In this document: piece after piece, positions 54,638 to 64,000 of the stretch
Numbering within the stretch: position 1 is the stretch's first letter
Layout: each line of letters begins with the position of its first letter
Assembly (NCBI RefSeq): GCF_021043395.1
Contig: NZ_JAJNKE010000006.1
Location: 62,001-126,000, forward strand
Source: Clostridium guangxiense
Lineage (GTDB): Bacteria > Bacillota > Clostridia > Clostridiales > Clostridiaceae
Length of the DNA stretch: 64,000 nucleotides
Direction: 5' to 3'
The notes under the pieces: generated by a model
Databases searched by the model: none
Told to the model about the DNA's origin: nothing
The model's input: the letters and a program-made list of their open reading frames with translations, nothing else
Made by a program: the position numbers and the translations under genes

Positions 54638-55980
54638 AATTTATGGATTGGATAAAGCCTGGTATTAAACTCAAGCGATGGATTATGCTTGGACTTATTG
54701 GAGTGTTTTTTATGGCTTTTGCTCTTGCAGAACTTATAAGAAACGGAATATTCTATAGTAATTATTATAGGGCATTTTATATTTTTCTAATTATAACTGG
54801 TGGTTTTATAGTTTATATCTCAATTACTCAAGGAATGCGATCTGTAATATCACTTATAAATAAAGGATACTTGAATGTATCTTTAGATTCTAGAAGGTTG
54901 AGTAACTTAATATATGAAAAAAGACTTCTTGTTAAAGGCCCTAAGATTGTTGCAATAGGCGGCGGAACAGGGCTTTCCACCATGCTTAGAGGACTTAAAG
55001 ATTATACATCTAATATAACCGCCGTTGTTACTGTTGCAGATGATGGAGGCGGTTCAGGTGCTTTGAGAGAAGACCTTGGAATACTTCCGCCAGGTGATAT
55101 AAGAAACTGTATACTTGCTTTATCCGATACAGAACCACTTATGCAGGAATTACTTCAGTACAGATTTAAAGATGGAAGACTTAAAAATCAAAGTTTTGGA
55201 AATCTTTTTTTAGCAGCAATGGATGGGATTTCAGCTAATTTTGAAGAAGCTGTTCGTAAGATGAGCTCTGTACTTGCAGTAACAGGTAAAGTAATTCCAG
55301 TTACACTTGATAATGTTGTTTTAAAAGCAAAATTAAAAAATGGGGTTGTAGTGGAAGGAGAGTCAAATATACCAGAAGCTGCAAATTTATATGAAAGCCC
55401 AATAGAAAAAGTTTTTATAGATCCTAAGAACGCAAAAGCGCTTAAAGAAACTGTAGAAGCTATAAAAGATGCAGATGCTATAATTTTAGGACCTGGAAGC
55501 TTGTATACCAGTGTAATTGCAAACCTTTTAGTAAAAGATATAGCTGTTGAACTTCAAAAAACAAAGGCTCTCAAATTATATGTTTCCAACATAATGACAC
55601 AGCCTGGAGAAACTGATGGCTTTAGTGTATCTGACCATATAAAGGCAATATTTAAACATGTTGGTGGAAAAGTCGTGGATTATACTGTTGTGAATATAGG
55701 CAGTATTGATGAAAAATTAAAGGGAAAATATTTTGAAAAGACATCTGAACTTGTTGAAATAGATGAAAAAGAACTTAATAAAATTGGAGTTGGAGTTATT
55801 AAAGGGGATTTCATAAAGATAAAAGATGGCCTTGTAAGACATGATTCTGATAAATTGGCATCAATTTTAATTGAAACTATTATGGATAAAAAATTATTCT
55901 ATGATAAAAAGAAGATAATTGAATATTTCTACTTATCACAGAGATTAAAAGAAAATAAAGCTACTAAAAATAGGGAGTAA
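54634..55980 (+). CDS. yvcK: gluconeogenesis factor YvcK (CofD-like) with N-terminal membrane region
   Basis: 448 residues. The C-terminal about 325 residues are the YvcK/MgfK domain ([45 protein letters not shown]), which binds UDP-sugars and controls cell-wall synthesis. The N-terminal 115 residues add two membrane helices (about 16-36 and 47-69) absent from the B. subtilis form of about 317 residues. It overlaps rapZ by 4 bp (ATGA). Confidence 0.95.
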   Translation: MKFMDWIKPGIKLKRWIMLGLIGVFFMAFALAELIRNGIFYSNYYRAFYIFLIITGGFIVYISITQGMRSVISLINKGYLNVSLDSRRLSNLIYEKRLLVKGPKIVAIGGGTGLSTMLRGLKDYTSNITAVVTVADDGGGSGALREDLGILPPGDIRNCILALSDTEPLMQELLQYRFKDGRLKNQSFGNLFLAAMDGISANFEEAVRKMSSVLAVTGKVIPVTLDNVVLKAKLKNGVVVEGESNIPEAANLYESPIEKVFIDPKNAKALKETVEAIKDADAIILGPGSLYTSVIANLLVKDIAVELQKTKALKLYVSNIMTQPGETDGFSVSDHIKAIFKHVGGKVVDYTVVNIGSIDEKLKGKYFEKTSELVEIDEKELNKIGVGVIKGDFIKIKDGLVRHDSDKLASILIETIMDKKLFYDKKKIIEYFYLSQRLKENKATKNRE

Positions 55981-55985
55981 GTAAA

Positions 55986-56939
55986 ATGTCGTTTTCATCG
56001 AAAGTAAAAGGAGAAGTCTGTAGATATAATGAATATGATAAAAGCGGAACTATAGCTCTTTTGTCGGCTATTATGAAATCAAGTGGAACCTTGTCACTTG
56101 AAGGAAATCGAAAAATAAGTTTTAGGATAGTAACTGAAAATCCAGCTATAGCAAGGCTTATATTTAAACTCTTAAAGGAATTCTTTTCTATACACACAGA
56201 TATAATGGTGAAGAAAAGCAATTCTTTAAAGAAAAACAATATATATGTAGTGTGTATAACAGAAGAAATGGGAGTAAGAAATTTACTCAAAACTGTGGGA
56301 ATACTCAAAAATGAAGATGATGTGCTTGAAATTAATTACAATATACCACCTGAGCTTGTTTCTGATGAAGTAAATAAAAGGATGTATATAAGAGGTGCAT
56401 TTTTGGGCGGCGGCAGTGTAAGTAATCCTGAGAAAATGTATCATCTTGAATTTGTAACCCATGATGAAGAATATGCAAAGGATTTAAGTGGTCTAATTAA
56501 CACTTATAACTTAAATTCAAAAGTAATAAAAAGAAAAAGTAGTTATGTAGTATATATAAAAGAAGGAGAGCATATAGTTGATCTTTTAAATATTATTGGA
56601 GCACACACAAACCTTCTTGAACTCGAAAATATAAGAATTATGAAAGAAATGAGAAATAACGTAAATAGATTGGTAAATTGTGAAACTGCAAATCTAAGCA
56701 AGACAGTTAATGCTTCTGTAAGGCAAGTAGAAAGTATTAAACTTATACAAAGAGAAATAGGCCTTGCAAGACTTCCAGAAAATTTACGTGAGATTGCAGA
56801 TTTAAGACTTAATTATCCTGATGAATCTTTAAAAGAACTTGGGAAAATGCTGGATCCACCTGTTGGAAAGTCAGGTGTCAATCATAGATTGAGGCGTATA
56901 GAAAAAATTGCAGAAGAAATTAGAAAGGAGGGAAAATAA
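55986..56939 (+). CDS. whiA: DNA-binding protein WhiA
   Basis: 317 residues: a homing-endonuclease-like LAGLIDADG domain at the N-terminus (about 1-200; RGAFLGGGSVSNPE) and a C-terminal helix-turn-helix (about 225-310; SLKELGKMLDPPVGKSGVNHRL). A conserved regulator of division or chromosome processes in Gram-positives. SD AGGGAG overlaps the yvcK stop; third gene of the block. Confidence 0.96.
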   Translation: MSFSSKVKGEVCRYNEYDKSGTIALLSAIMKSSGTLSLEGNRKISFRIVTENPAIARLIFKLLKEFFSIHTDIMVKKSNSLKKNNIYVVCITEEMGVRNLLKTVGILKNEDDVLEINYNIPPELVSDEVNKRMYIRGAFLGGGSVSNPEKMYHLEFVTHDEEYAKDLSGLINTYNLNSKVIKRKSSYVVYIKEGEHIVDLLNIIGAHTNLLELENIRIMKEMRNNVNRLVNCETANLSKTVNASVRQVESIKLIQREIGLARLPENLREIADLRLNYPDESLKELGKMLDPPVGKSGVNHRLRRIEKIAEEIRKEGK

Positions 56940-56944
56940 ATTTA

Positions 56945-58270
56945 ATGTCGAAGCATGAGGAAATAATAAGATACATCATGACACTTAAAGCTGGCACTAA
57001 AATTTCCGTAAGAAGCATAGCCAATAAGTTAGAAGTAAGCGAAGGAACCGCTTATAGAGCAATTAAAGAATGTGATAACCTTGGACTGGTAACCACAATA
57101 CCTAGAGTTGGAACTATAAAAATAGATAAGGTTCAAAAAAAGAATATAGAAGTGCTTACTTATGGAGAAATTGTTAGTATAATAGATGGAAGCATACTTG
57201 GAGGCAGAACAGGAATAGATAAAACGCTTAACAAGTTTGTTATAGGTGCCATGACGGCAGAAGCTATGGATAAGTATATAAGTCCAGGAAGCTTGACTAT
57301 TGTTGGAAATAGAGAAGATGCACAAAAGGTATCACTTCTTAATAATTCTGCAGTACTCATAACTGGTGGCTTTGGATGCAGTGACGAGATTAAAAGCTTG
57401 GCAGATGAAAAACAACTTCCAGTTATATCTTCAAATTATGATACTTTTACCATTGCAAGTATAATAAATAAAGCGATATCTGAAAACTTAATTAAAAAGG
57501 ATATAATTTTGGTTGAAGATATAATGAATGATGATCCACAGTATTTAAAATATGATGATTCAGCTAAAAAGCTTAAAAAGTATGAAAAGATGAGTGGGAT
57601 ACATAAATTACCTGTTGTAAATAAGAATAAAAAAGTAATTGGAGTTATTAATTTTAAACGGCTAAGTGAAAAAATAGAAAATGAAGATGTAAAAAGTGAT
57701 TATATCGTTGGAAAGTATATAAATGAGGAACCTTTTATTGTAGATTGTAAAACCACTGTTGCATATGCAGCACACATTATGGGCTGGGAGAATATAAGTA
57801 TGTGTTTAGTGGTTGATAGCAATAAAAAACTCATTGGTACAATAGGAAGAAAAGAAATTGTTGAAGCAATTCAGTATGCTCTTAGGCAGCCTCAAGCAGG
57901 TGAAACAATAGAAGATATGATACTTAAAAACTTTCAATATTCTTATGCAGAGGATGGAATGCATTTTTATGGTAAAATAGTATCTGAAATGTTAGAACCA
58001 CTTGGATCGGCATCATGGAATTCACTTGGAATGCTTCTTTCAACAGCAGCTGTGATGACATTAAGGAGTAAAAATAATATGAATGTATCTATTGACAGCA
58101 TATCAACTTATTTTGTAAAACCAATTCAAATGGATACTAATATTAATATACATACTAAAATAATAGATCTTGGAAGATTTTTTGCTAAGGTTGAGGTTGG
58201 AATGGTTAATGAAAAGAACGAAGATATAGCAAAGTCCATACTTTCGGCTAAAATCTTGAAGATACAATAA
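56945..58270 (+). CDS. HTH-DRTGG-CBS-hotdog regulator (YtoI-like)
   Basis: 441 residues in four parts: a winged-helix domain (about 5-60; KISVRSIANKLEVSEGTAYRA), a DRTGG-like domain (about 70-180; GGRTGID), two CBS modules (about 195-310), and a C-terminal hotdog thioesterase-like domain (about 320-440). This matches B. subtilis YtoI. CBS modules usually sense adenine nucleotides; the effector here is unknown. It lies 5 bp after whiA and 32 bp before dnaE. Confidence 0.88.
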   Translation: MSKHEEIIRYIMTLKAGTKISVRSIANKLEVSEGTAYRAIKECDNLGLVTTIPRVGTIKIDKVQKKNIEVLTYGEIVSIIDGSILGGRTGIDKTLNKFVIGAMTAEAMDKYISPGSLTIVGNREDAQKVSLLNNSAVLITGGFGCSDEIKSLADEKQLPVISSNYDTFTIASIINKAISENLIKKDIILVEDIMNDDPQYLKYDDSAKKLKKYEKMSGIHKLPVVNKNKKVIGVINFKRLSEKIENEDVKSDYIVGKYINEEPFIVDCKTTVAYAAHIMGWENISMCLVVDSNKKLIGTIGRKEIVEAIQYALRQPQAGETIEDMILKNFQYSYAEDGMHFYGKIVSEMLEPLGSASWNSLGMLLSTAAVMTLRSKNNMNVSIDSISTYFVKPIQMDTNINIHTKIIDLGRFFAKVEVGMVNEKNEDIAKSILSAKILKIQ

Positions 58271-58302
58271 TAGATTCAACAATATAGAAAGGAGGAAATT
58301 AC

Positions 58303-61300
58303 ATGGAGGATATTTTTAAAGATTTCGTTCATTTGCATGTACATACAGAATACAGCCTATTAGATGGCTCTGGAAAGATAGAAAAATTAGTTCAAAGGGC
58401 AAAAGAACTTGGAATGAAAAGTATTGCAATAACAGATCATGGAGCTATGTATGGCTGTGTTGAATTTTATAAGGCAGCTAAAGAAGCGGGAATAAAACCA
58501 ATAATAGGCTGCGAAATTTATGTGGCAACTAAATCAATGTACATAAAGCAAAACGATCCTGAAAATGAAACACATCATCTTGTACTGCTTGTTAAAAATG
58601 AAACTGGTTATAAAAATCTCATGAAAATTGTTTCAAAAGCATCTATAGATGGTTTTTATTATAAGCCAAGAGTTGACCATGAGTATTTAAAACAGCATAG
58701 TGAAGGAATTATAGCTTCAAGTGCTTGTCTGGCTGGAGAAATACAGTCCGATTTGCTTAAGGGAAGGCTTGAAAGAGCTAAAGAAACTGCACTTTTTTAT
58801 AAGGATATATTTAAAGATGGTTTTTATCTTGAACTTCAAGATCATGGGATAAGTGAACAGTTAAAAGTAAATGAGCTGGTTATACAGCTTTCAAAGGAAC
58901 TTGATATTCCTCTTATTGCAACTAATGATGTTCATTACATAAATAAAGAAGATTCAAGAGCTCATGATATACTTTTGTGCATACAAACAGGAAAAAATGT
59001 AGATGATGAAAATAGAATGAAATATGTTCCAGAGCAGTTTTATTTAAAATCTCAGGAAGAAATGTATAATCAATTTTCATATGTAAAAGAAGCACTTTTG
59101 AATACTTCAAAGATAGCTGACGAATGTAATTTTGAGTATAAATTCCATGAATCAAAACTTCCTAATTTTCCACTTCCAGAAGGTACAGATCACTATTTAT
59201 ACCTAGAAAATTTGTGTAAGAATGGGCTTCATGAAAGGTATGCCAACATAACCGATGAGCTGAAAAAAAGACTTGACTATGAGCTTGGAATAATAAGGCA
59301 GATGGGTTATGTTGATTATTTTCTTATAGTTTGGGATTTTATAAGATTTGCAAGAGAAAATGAAATACCTACAGGACCTGGAAGGGGATCTGGTGCAGGG
59401 TCACTAGTTGCGTATACTCTTGGAATAACAAAAATTGATCCTATTAAATATAATTTAATTTTTGAAAGATTCTTAAATCCAGATAGAATATCGATGCCAG
59501 ATATTGATAGTGATTTTTGCTATGAAAAAAGACAGAAGGTTATAGACTATGTAGTAGAGAAATACGGCAAAGACTGTGTTTCACAAATTGTAACCTTTGG
59601 AACTATGGCTGCAAGACTTTGTATAAGAGATGTTGGAAGGGCTATGAATTATTCTTATGCAGAGGTTGATAAAATAGCTAAAATGATTCCATCAGTACTT
59701 AATATAACTATAGATAAAGCGCTTGAACTTAACCCTGAACTTAAAGAAATATACGATTCAGATGATAGAATAAAAGATTTAATCGATGTTGCAAGAACAC
59801 TAGAAGGACTCCCAAGACATACTTCGACTCATGCTGCAGGTGTTGTAATATCCTCTCAACCTCTTGTGAATTATGTACCGCTTCTTAAAAATGAAGATTC
59901 AATTGTAGCACAGTTTACCATGGGAGTACTTGAGGAACTTGGACTTTTAAAGATGGACTTTTTAGGTCTTAGAACTCTTACAGTTATAAAAGATACTATA
60001 GATATGATCAAAGAAAATCAAGGTATAGACATAGATATAGATAAAATAAATTTTGAAGATGAAAAAGTTTATAAAATGATAGGCGATGGAAAAACAGTTG
60101 GTGTATTTCAACTTGAATCTCCAGGAATGACAAGTTTTATGAAAGAGTTAAAACCTGACAGTCTTGAAGATATAATTGCGGGTATAAGTCTTTATAGACC
60201 TGGGCCTATGAGTGAAATACCTAGGTATATTAAGAATAAAAATAATTCTGAGGAAATACAGTATCTTACACCAGAACTTGAGCCAATTTTAAAGGTTACT
60301 TACGGATGTATGGTTTATCAAGAACAGGTAATGCAAATAGTAAGAGATCTTGCAGGATATTCTATGGGCAGAAGTGACCTTGTAAGACGTGCCATGTCCA
60401 AAAAGAAGCATCATGTTATGGAAGAAGAAAGGCATAATTTTATATATGGAATTACAAATGAAGAGGGAGAAGTTGAGGTCCCTGGCTGTGTAAGAAATGG
60501 TATATCAGCAGAAATTGGAAATAAGATATATGATTCAATGATGGATTTCGCAAGTTATGCATTTAATAAATCACATGCTGCTGCCTATGCTGTAGTTGCA
60601 TATGATACTGCATATTTAATTTGCTACTACCCTACAGAGTACATTGCTGCAATGCTTAATAGCGTTATGGGAAATAATGAGAAGGTAGCATTTTACACTA
60701 GATTTGCAGATAAACTTGGAATACAAATTTTACATCCAGATATAAACGAAAGCTATTCAAAGTTTACAGTTAAAGGTGAAACTATAAGATTTGGAATGGC
60801 ATCTATTAAAAATGTGGGTATGAATGTAGTAGAAAGCATAGTAAAAGCAAGAAATAAAAGCGGGAGGTTCTCATCATTCACTGATTTTTGCAATAAAATT
60901 GATATGTCATATGTAAATAAAAAAGCAGTAGAAAGCATAATTAAGGCTGGAGGTTTTGATAGCTTTGGCGTATATAGGTCTCAACTTATTTCGGTTTTTG
61001 AAAAAGTTATGGATGGAGTATCAAACCAGCAGAAAAAAAACATACAGGGACAGATGAATTTATTCACAGATTTTGGTAAAAATACCTATGATGATATTGA
61101 AATAAAGTATCCAGACATAAAGGAATTTGATAAAAAATATATTCTTGCAATGGAAAAAGAAATGACAGGAATATACCTCTCAGGTCATCCTCTTGAAGAT
61201 TATAAGGAAACTTTGGAAAATGTTACAAATACAAAAATATTAGATATAATTGGAAATGAATCTCTAGAAGAGGACGGAAGTCTACCTCAGGATAATGGAA

Positions 61301-61794
61301 TAGTGGACGGATCAAGGGTTATTATAGGAGGTATAGTTACTGAGGTTACTAAAAAAGTAACTAAAAATAACACTATGATGGCGTTTATAAAAGTAGAAGA
61401 TATGTATGCTGGCATAGAAATTGTAATATTTCCTAAAGTATTTGAGAAAAATATTTCCTACATAAAAGAAGATGAGCTGGTAATAATAAAGGGTAGGATA
61501 AACAAAAGAGAGGATGAACAGCCTAAAATATTATGTGAAGAAATTAAACCTCTCATAAAAATCAGTAATGAAAAACTTTATATTTTAGTTGAAGATGAAG
61601 AAGAAGTTAGGAATGCACTAAGTAAAATAAGGGAAATAGGTGTTGTTTATAAAGGAAATATTCCTATTTATCTATGTACTAAAAAAGAAAGAAAAAAGTT
61701 TTTGATTGACAAATCTATGTGGCTTGAAAAAAATATTGATTCAATGAATTTTTTAAAAGATAAGTTTGGCGAATCCAATATAAAAGTGTTATAA
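58303..61794 (+). CDS. dnaE: DNA polymerase III alpha subunit DnaE
   Basis: 1163-residue C-family polymerase: PHP domain at the N-terminus (VHLHVHTEYSLLDG), palm with GPGRGSGAGSLVAY and PDIDSDF, HhH region, and C-terminal OB-fold (about 1000-1075). In Firmicutes DnaE works with PolC, mainly on lagging strands. SD AAAGGAGG. No clear terminator follows. Confidence 0.97.
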   Translation: MEDIFKDFVHLHVHTEYSLLDGSGKIEKLVQRAKELGMKSIAITDHGAMYGCVEFYKAAKEAGIKPIIGCEIYVATKSMYIKQNDPENETHHLVLLVKNETGYKNLMKIVSKASIDGFYYKPRVDHEYLKQHSEGIIASSACLAGEIQSDLLKGRLERAKETALFYKDIFKDGFYLELQDHGISEQLKVNELVIQLSKELDIPLIATNDVHYINKEDSRAHDILLCIQTGKNVDDENRMKYVPEQFYLKSQEEMYNQFSYVKEALLNTSKIADECNFEYKFHESKLPNFPLPEGTDHYLYLENLCKNGLHERYANITDELKKRLDYELGIIRQMGYVDYFLIVWDFIRFARENEIPTGPGRGSGAGSLVAYTLGITKIDPIKYNLIFERFLNPDRISMPDIDSDFCYEKRQKVIDYVVEKYGKDCVSQIVTFGTMAARLCIRDVGRAMNYSYAEVDKIAKMIPSVLNITIDKALELNPELKEIYDSDDRIKDLIDVARTLEGLPRHTSTHAAGVVISSQPLVNYVPLLKNEDSIVAQFTMGVLEELGLLKMDFLGLRTLTVIKDTIDMIKENQGIDIDIDKINFEDEKVYKMIGDGKTVGVFQLESPGMTSFMKELKPDSLEDIIAGISLYRPGPMSEIPRYIKNKNNSEEIQYLTPELEPILKVTYGCMVYQEQVMQIVRDLAGYSMGRSDLVRRAMSKKKHHVMEEERHNFIYGITNEEGEVEVPGCVRNGISAEIGNKIYDSMMDFASYAFNKSHAAAYAVVAYDTAYLICYYPTEYIAAMLNSVMGNNEKVAFYTRFADKLGIQILHPDINESYSKFTVKGETIRFGMASIKNVGMNVVESIVKARNKSGRFSSFTDFCNKIDMSYVNKKAVESIIKAGGFDSFGVYRSQLISVFEKVMDGVSNQQKKNIQGQMNLFTDFGKNTYDDIEIKYPDIKEFDKKYILAMEKEMTGIYLSGHPLEDYKETLENVTNTKILDIIGNESLEEDGSLPQDNGIVDGSRVIIGGIVTEVTKKVTKNNTMMAFIKVEDMYAGIEIVIFPKVFEKNISYIKEDELVIIKGRINKREDEQPKILCEEIKPLIKISNEKLYILVEDEEEVRNALSKIREIGVVYKGNIPIYLCTKKERKKFLIDKSMWLEKNIDSMNFLKDKFGESNIKVL

Positions 61795-61932
61795 TATAGC
61801 TGGATGTTAATTCATTTGTTACATTAAATAAAATAATAATAAAAGTTTTAGAAAAATGTATTAATATTTTTAAATGTAGGCTTTATTTTACACAAAGCAT
61901 TGAATATTTATTTATTTTAGATTAAAATTAAT

Positions 61933-61963
61933 ATTGTAATTTACAATTGTCAATTTGTAAAAT
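61933..61963 (+). promoter_or_regulatory. pfkA promoter with perfect 7-1-7 inverted repeat
   Basis: ATTGTAA-T-TTACAAT (61933-61947) is a perfect inverted repeat that contains the -35 hexamer TTGTAA. After an 18-bp spacer comes TAAAAT at 61958-61963. A hairpin GGGAC/GTCCC at 61968-61984 follows at the transcript 5' end, 9 nt before the SD. The regulator is unknown. Confidence 0.5.
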
Positions 61964-62008
61964 ATGTGGGACAAGTTAAGTCCCTGCGGTCGTAGGAGGT
62001 ATATGAAT

Positions 62009-62968
62009 ATGAAGACTATAGCAGTACTTACAAGTGGTGGAGATGCACCAGGAATGAACGCTGCAATTAGAGCAGTAGTTAGAACTGCACTAGATAAAGG
62101 TCTTAAAGTTATGGGAATTCAAAGAGGATACAGCGGCCTTATAAATGGTGAACTTTTTGAAATGCAGAGGCACAGTGTTTCTGACATAATTCAAAGAGGT
62201 GGAACAATACTTAGAACTGCAAGATGTGCTGAATTTTTAAAAGAAGAAGGAAGAAAGAAAGCGGCAGATGTCCTAAGGGTATTTGGCGTTGATGGTCTTG
62301 TTGTAATAGGAGGCAATGGTTCCTTTATGGGAGCGCAAAAGCTATCAAAATTGGGAATAGCAACAGTTGGACTTCCGGGTACTATCGATAATGATTTATC
62401 CTATACTGATTATACAATAGGTTTTGATACTACACTTAATACTGTGTTAGATGCTATTAATAAACTTAGAGATACTTCTACATCTCATGAAAGAGTAAGT
62501 ATAGTTGAGGTTATGGGAAGAGATTGTGGTGATATAGCATTATACTCTGGCATTGCAGGTGGAGCTGAAAGTGTTATTATACCAGAAAAAGGTTATGATT
62601 TTGATAACCTATGCAAAACAATACTTGAAGGAAAGTTAAATGGTAAGATGCATAATTTAATAATCCTAGCAGAAGGTGTTGGCGGTGCAGCAGAACTTGC
62701 CAAAAAGGTTGAAAGTGTTACAGGGATAGAAACAAGAGCTACAATTTTAGGACACATTCAAAGAGGTGGAAGTCCATCAGCTTTTGACAGAATACTTGCA
62801 TCAAGAATGGGAGTAAAAGCTGTAGAAGTATTGATTGAAGGAAAAACATCTAGAGTAGTTGGAATAAGAGATAACAAAATAGTTGATGATGATATTGATG
62901 AAGCTTTGGATATGCCAAGAAAATTTAATGAGGAACTTTATAACATAGCTAATATGCTTTCAAAATAA
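62009..62968 (+). CDS. pfkA: 6-phosphofructokinase
   Basis: ATP-dependent phosphofructokinase of glycolysis. 319 residues, as in Bacillus. Conserved [19 protein letters not shown] with the catalytic Asp, and [14 protein letters not shown]. The start is ATG 62009, 9 nt after AGGAGG. ATG 62003 is too close to the SD, and the longer frame from 61964 includes the leader. pyk follows 60 bp downstream. Confidence 0.97.
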   Translation: MKTIAVLTSGGDAPGMNAAIRAVVRTALDKGLKVMGIQRGYSGLINGELFEMQRHSVSDIIQRGGTILRTARCAEFLKEEGRKKAADVLRVFGVDGLVVIGGNGSFMGAQKLSKLGIATVGLPGTIDNDLSYTDYTIGFDTTLNTVLDAINKLRDTSTSHERVSIVEVMGRDCGDIALYSGIAGGAESVIIPEKGYDFDNLCKTILEGKLNGKMHNLIILAEGVGGAAELAKKVESVTGIETRATILGHIQRGGSPSAFDRILASRMGVKAVEVLIEGKTSRVVGIRDNKIVDDDIDEALDMPRKFNEELYNIANMLSK

Positions 62969-63028
62969 TTTATATATATATATTTAGTTTTTAAATCACA
63001 CTTTATAAGAAATGAGGAGAGTAATATA

Positions 63029-64000
63029 ATGCAAAGAACAAAGATGATTTTTACACTAGGACCTGCAAGTGAAAATGAGGAAATTTTATCAAAATTTATT
63101 GAAGCTGGAATGAACGCTTCAAGACACAACTTTTCACATGGAGATCACGAAGAACACAGAGGAAGAATAAACCTTGTAAAAAAATTAAGAGAAAAGTATA
63201 ACAAGCAAATAGCAATAGTGCTAGATACAAAGGGACCAGAAATAAGAACTGGAAATTTTGAACCTTCAAAGTTAGAATTAGCTAAAGGATCAACATTTAC
63301 TGTTCACTGTGGTGAAGAAGTAGTTGGAGATGCAACAAAATGTTCTATCAGTTACAAGAACTTATACAAAGATGTAAAACCAGGCAACACTATATTAATA
63401 GATGATGGTCTTGTTGGACTTACAGTTAAAACAATAGAAGGAACAAATATTGTTTGTGAAGTTGCAAATACAGGATTGGTTGGAAGCCACAAAGGAGTTA
63501 ATGTACCTAACGTATCAATAAAGCTTCCTGCAATGACTGAAAAAGATAAAGATGATTTAATCTTCGGATGTGAAGTTGGAATTGATGCTGTAGCTGCATC
63601 ATTTGTAAGAAAAGCTGAAGATGTAAAAGCTATAAGAGATGTTCTTGTAGCACATGGTGGAAAAGATATAAAAATAATCTCAAAGGTTGAAAGCCAAGAG
63701 GGTGTTGACAATATAGATGATATCATAGAGTATTCTGATGCTATCATGGTTGCTAGAGGAGATATGGGAGTTGAAATTCCTATAGAAAAAGTTCCTTTAA
63801 CTCAAAAAATGATAATAGAAAAATGTAATAAAGCAGGAAAATTTGTTATAACTGCAACTCAAATGCTTGATTCTATGATAAGAAACCCAAGACCAACAAG
63901 AGCAGAAGCATCAGATATAGCTAATGCAATATTTGATGGTACAGATGCTATAATGTTAAGTGGAGAAAGTGCTAATGGATCATACCCAGTAGAAGCTGTT
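63029..64000 (+). CDS. pyk: pyruvate kinase (partial, cut by window end)
   Basis: First 324 codons of pyruvate kinase, the last step of glycolysis. [13 protein letters not shown] at the N-terminus, NFSHG, the KGPEIRTG loop, active-site [10 protein letters not shown] and [12 protein letters not shown], and the substrate helix TATQMLDSM are present. SD GAGGAGA about 8 nt before ATG 63029. No stop codon within the window. Probably co-transcribed with pfkA. Confidence 0.96.
   Translation, partial: MQRTKMIFTLGPASENEEILSKFIEAGMNASRHNFSHGDHEEHRGRINLVKKLREKYNKQIAIVLDTKGPEIRTGNFEPSKLELAKGSTFTVHCGEEVVGDATKCSISYKNLYKDVKPGNTILIDDGLVGLTVKTIEGTNIVCEVANTGLVGSHKGVNVPNVSIKLPAMTEKDKDDLIFGCEVGIDAVAASFVRKAEDVKAIRDVLVAHGGKDIKIISKVESQEGVDNIDDIIEYSDAIMVARGDMGVEIPIEKVPLTQKMIIEKCNKAGKFVITATQMLDSMIRNPRPTRAEASDIANAIFDGTDAIMLSGESANGSYPVEAV

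Noticed and set aside
1-64000. tRNA or rRNA genes
   Set aside because: No cloverleaf with a TTCRANNC-type arm and CCA end, and no rRNA signature, was seen on either strand.

Overview
The window is low-GC (about 30%) DNA with strong purine-rich Shine-Dalgarno (SD) sites, many TTG/GTG starts and TTGACA/TATAAT-type promoters. The gene set (HydG and a TM1266-type regulator, class III ribonucleotide reductase, a class F flavodiiron protein, a GerS-like protein next to alr, EndoAI/EndoA, FtsEX, and the RapZ-YvcK-WhiA block followed by DnaE-PfkA-Pyk) points to an anaerobic, spore-forming cluster I Clostridium. Gene order resembles that of C. acetobutylicum and relatives. The species call is an inference from memory and is not proven here.

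Layout. 1-3.7 kb: a zinc-ribbon/Fn3 protein with a degenerate J-domain, then an HD-GYP protein. 4.1-9 kb: peptidase T, an alkaline-phosphatase-superfamily enzyme, and an ACT/DUF711 pair. 9.4-13.4 kb: nrdDG and a convergent metallo-beta-lactamase-fold hydrolase. 13.6-17 kb: glmM, a BrkB-family membrane protein and a lipoprotein. 17-26 kb is mostly minus strand: FdpF, an AraC regulator divergent from a heterodimeric ABC exporter, then hydG with its small regulator behind a long structured leader. 26.8-28 kb: two unrecognised genes. 28.2-32.9 kb: acpS, nnrD/E, a gerS-like gene, alr, ndoAI and ndoA. 33-39 kb: YitT-family protein, ftsEX, an S41 peptidase and a MinJ-like PDZ protein. 39.4-41.1 kb: a broken VanZ-like gene, a methyltransferase and a VOC protein. 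41.4-51.6 kb: uvrB (with LexA box), uvrA, an FHA-RodA-PbpA elongation cluster and uvrC. 51.9-64 kb: PHP phosphatase, murB, rapZ-yvcK-whiA, a DRTGG/CBS regulator, dnaE, pfkA and pyk (cut by the window end).

Functional themes are cell-wall synthesis and division (glmM, alr, murB, rodA/pbpA, ftsEX, S41 peptidase, MinJ-like, YvcK, RapZ, WhiA), DNA repair and replication (uvrA/B/C, dnaE, nrdDG), and anaerobic redox and hydrogenase biology (hydG, TM1266-like, fdpF).

The most unusual content is non-coding. Nearly every long intergenic gap is filled by palindromic repeats of several related families, about 17 in 64 kb. Eight of the copies with C-, D- or E-type arms carry a common tail of about 50 bp that points toward the downstream gene. 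A separate short-hairpin repeat occurs as tandem arrays that begin exactly at the stop codons of glmM and the YitT gene, and its stems differ by compensatory changes. These, and the attenuator-like leader of the TM1266-hydG operon, are the best candidates for something undescribed.
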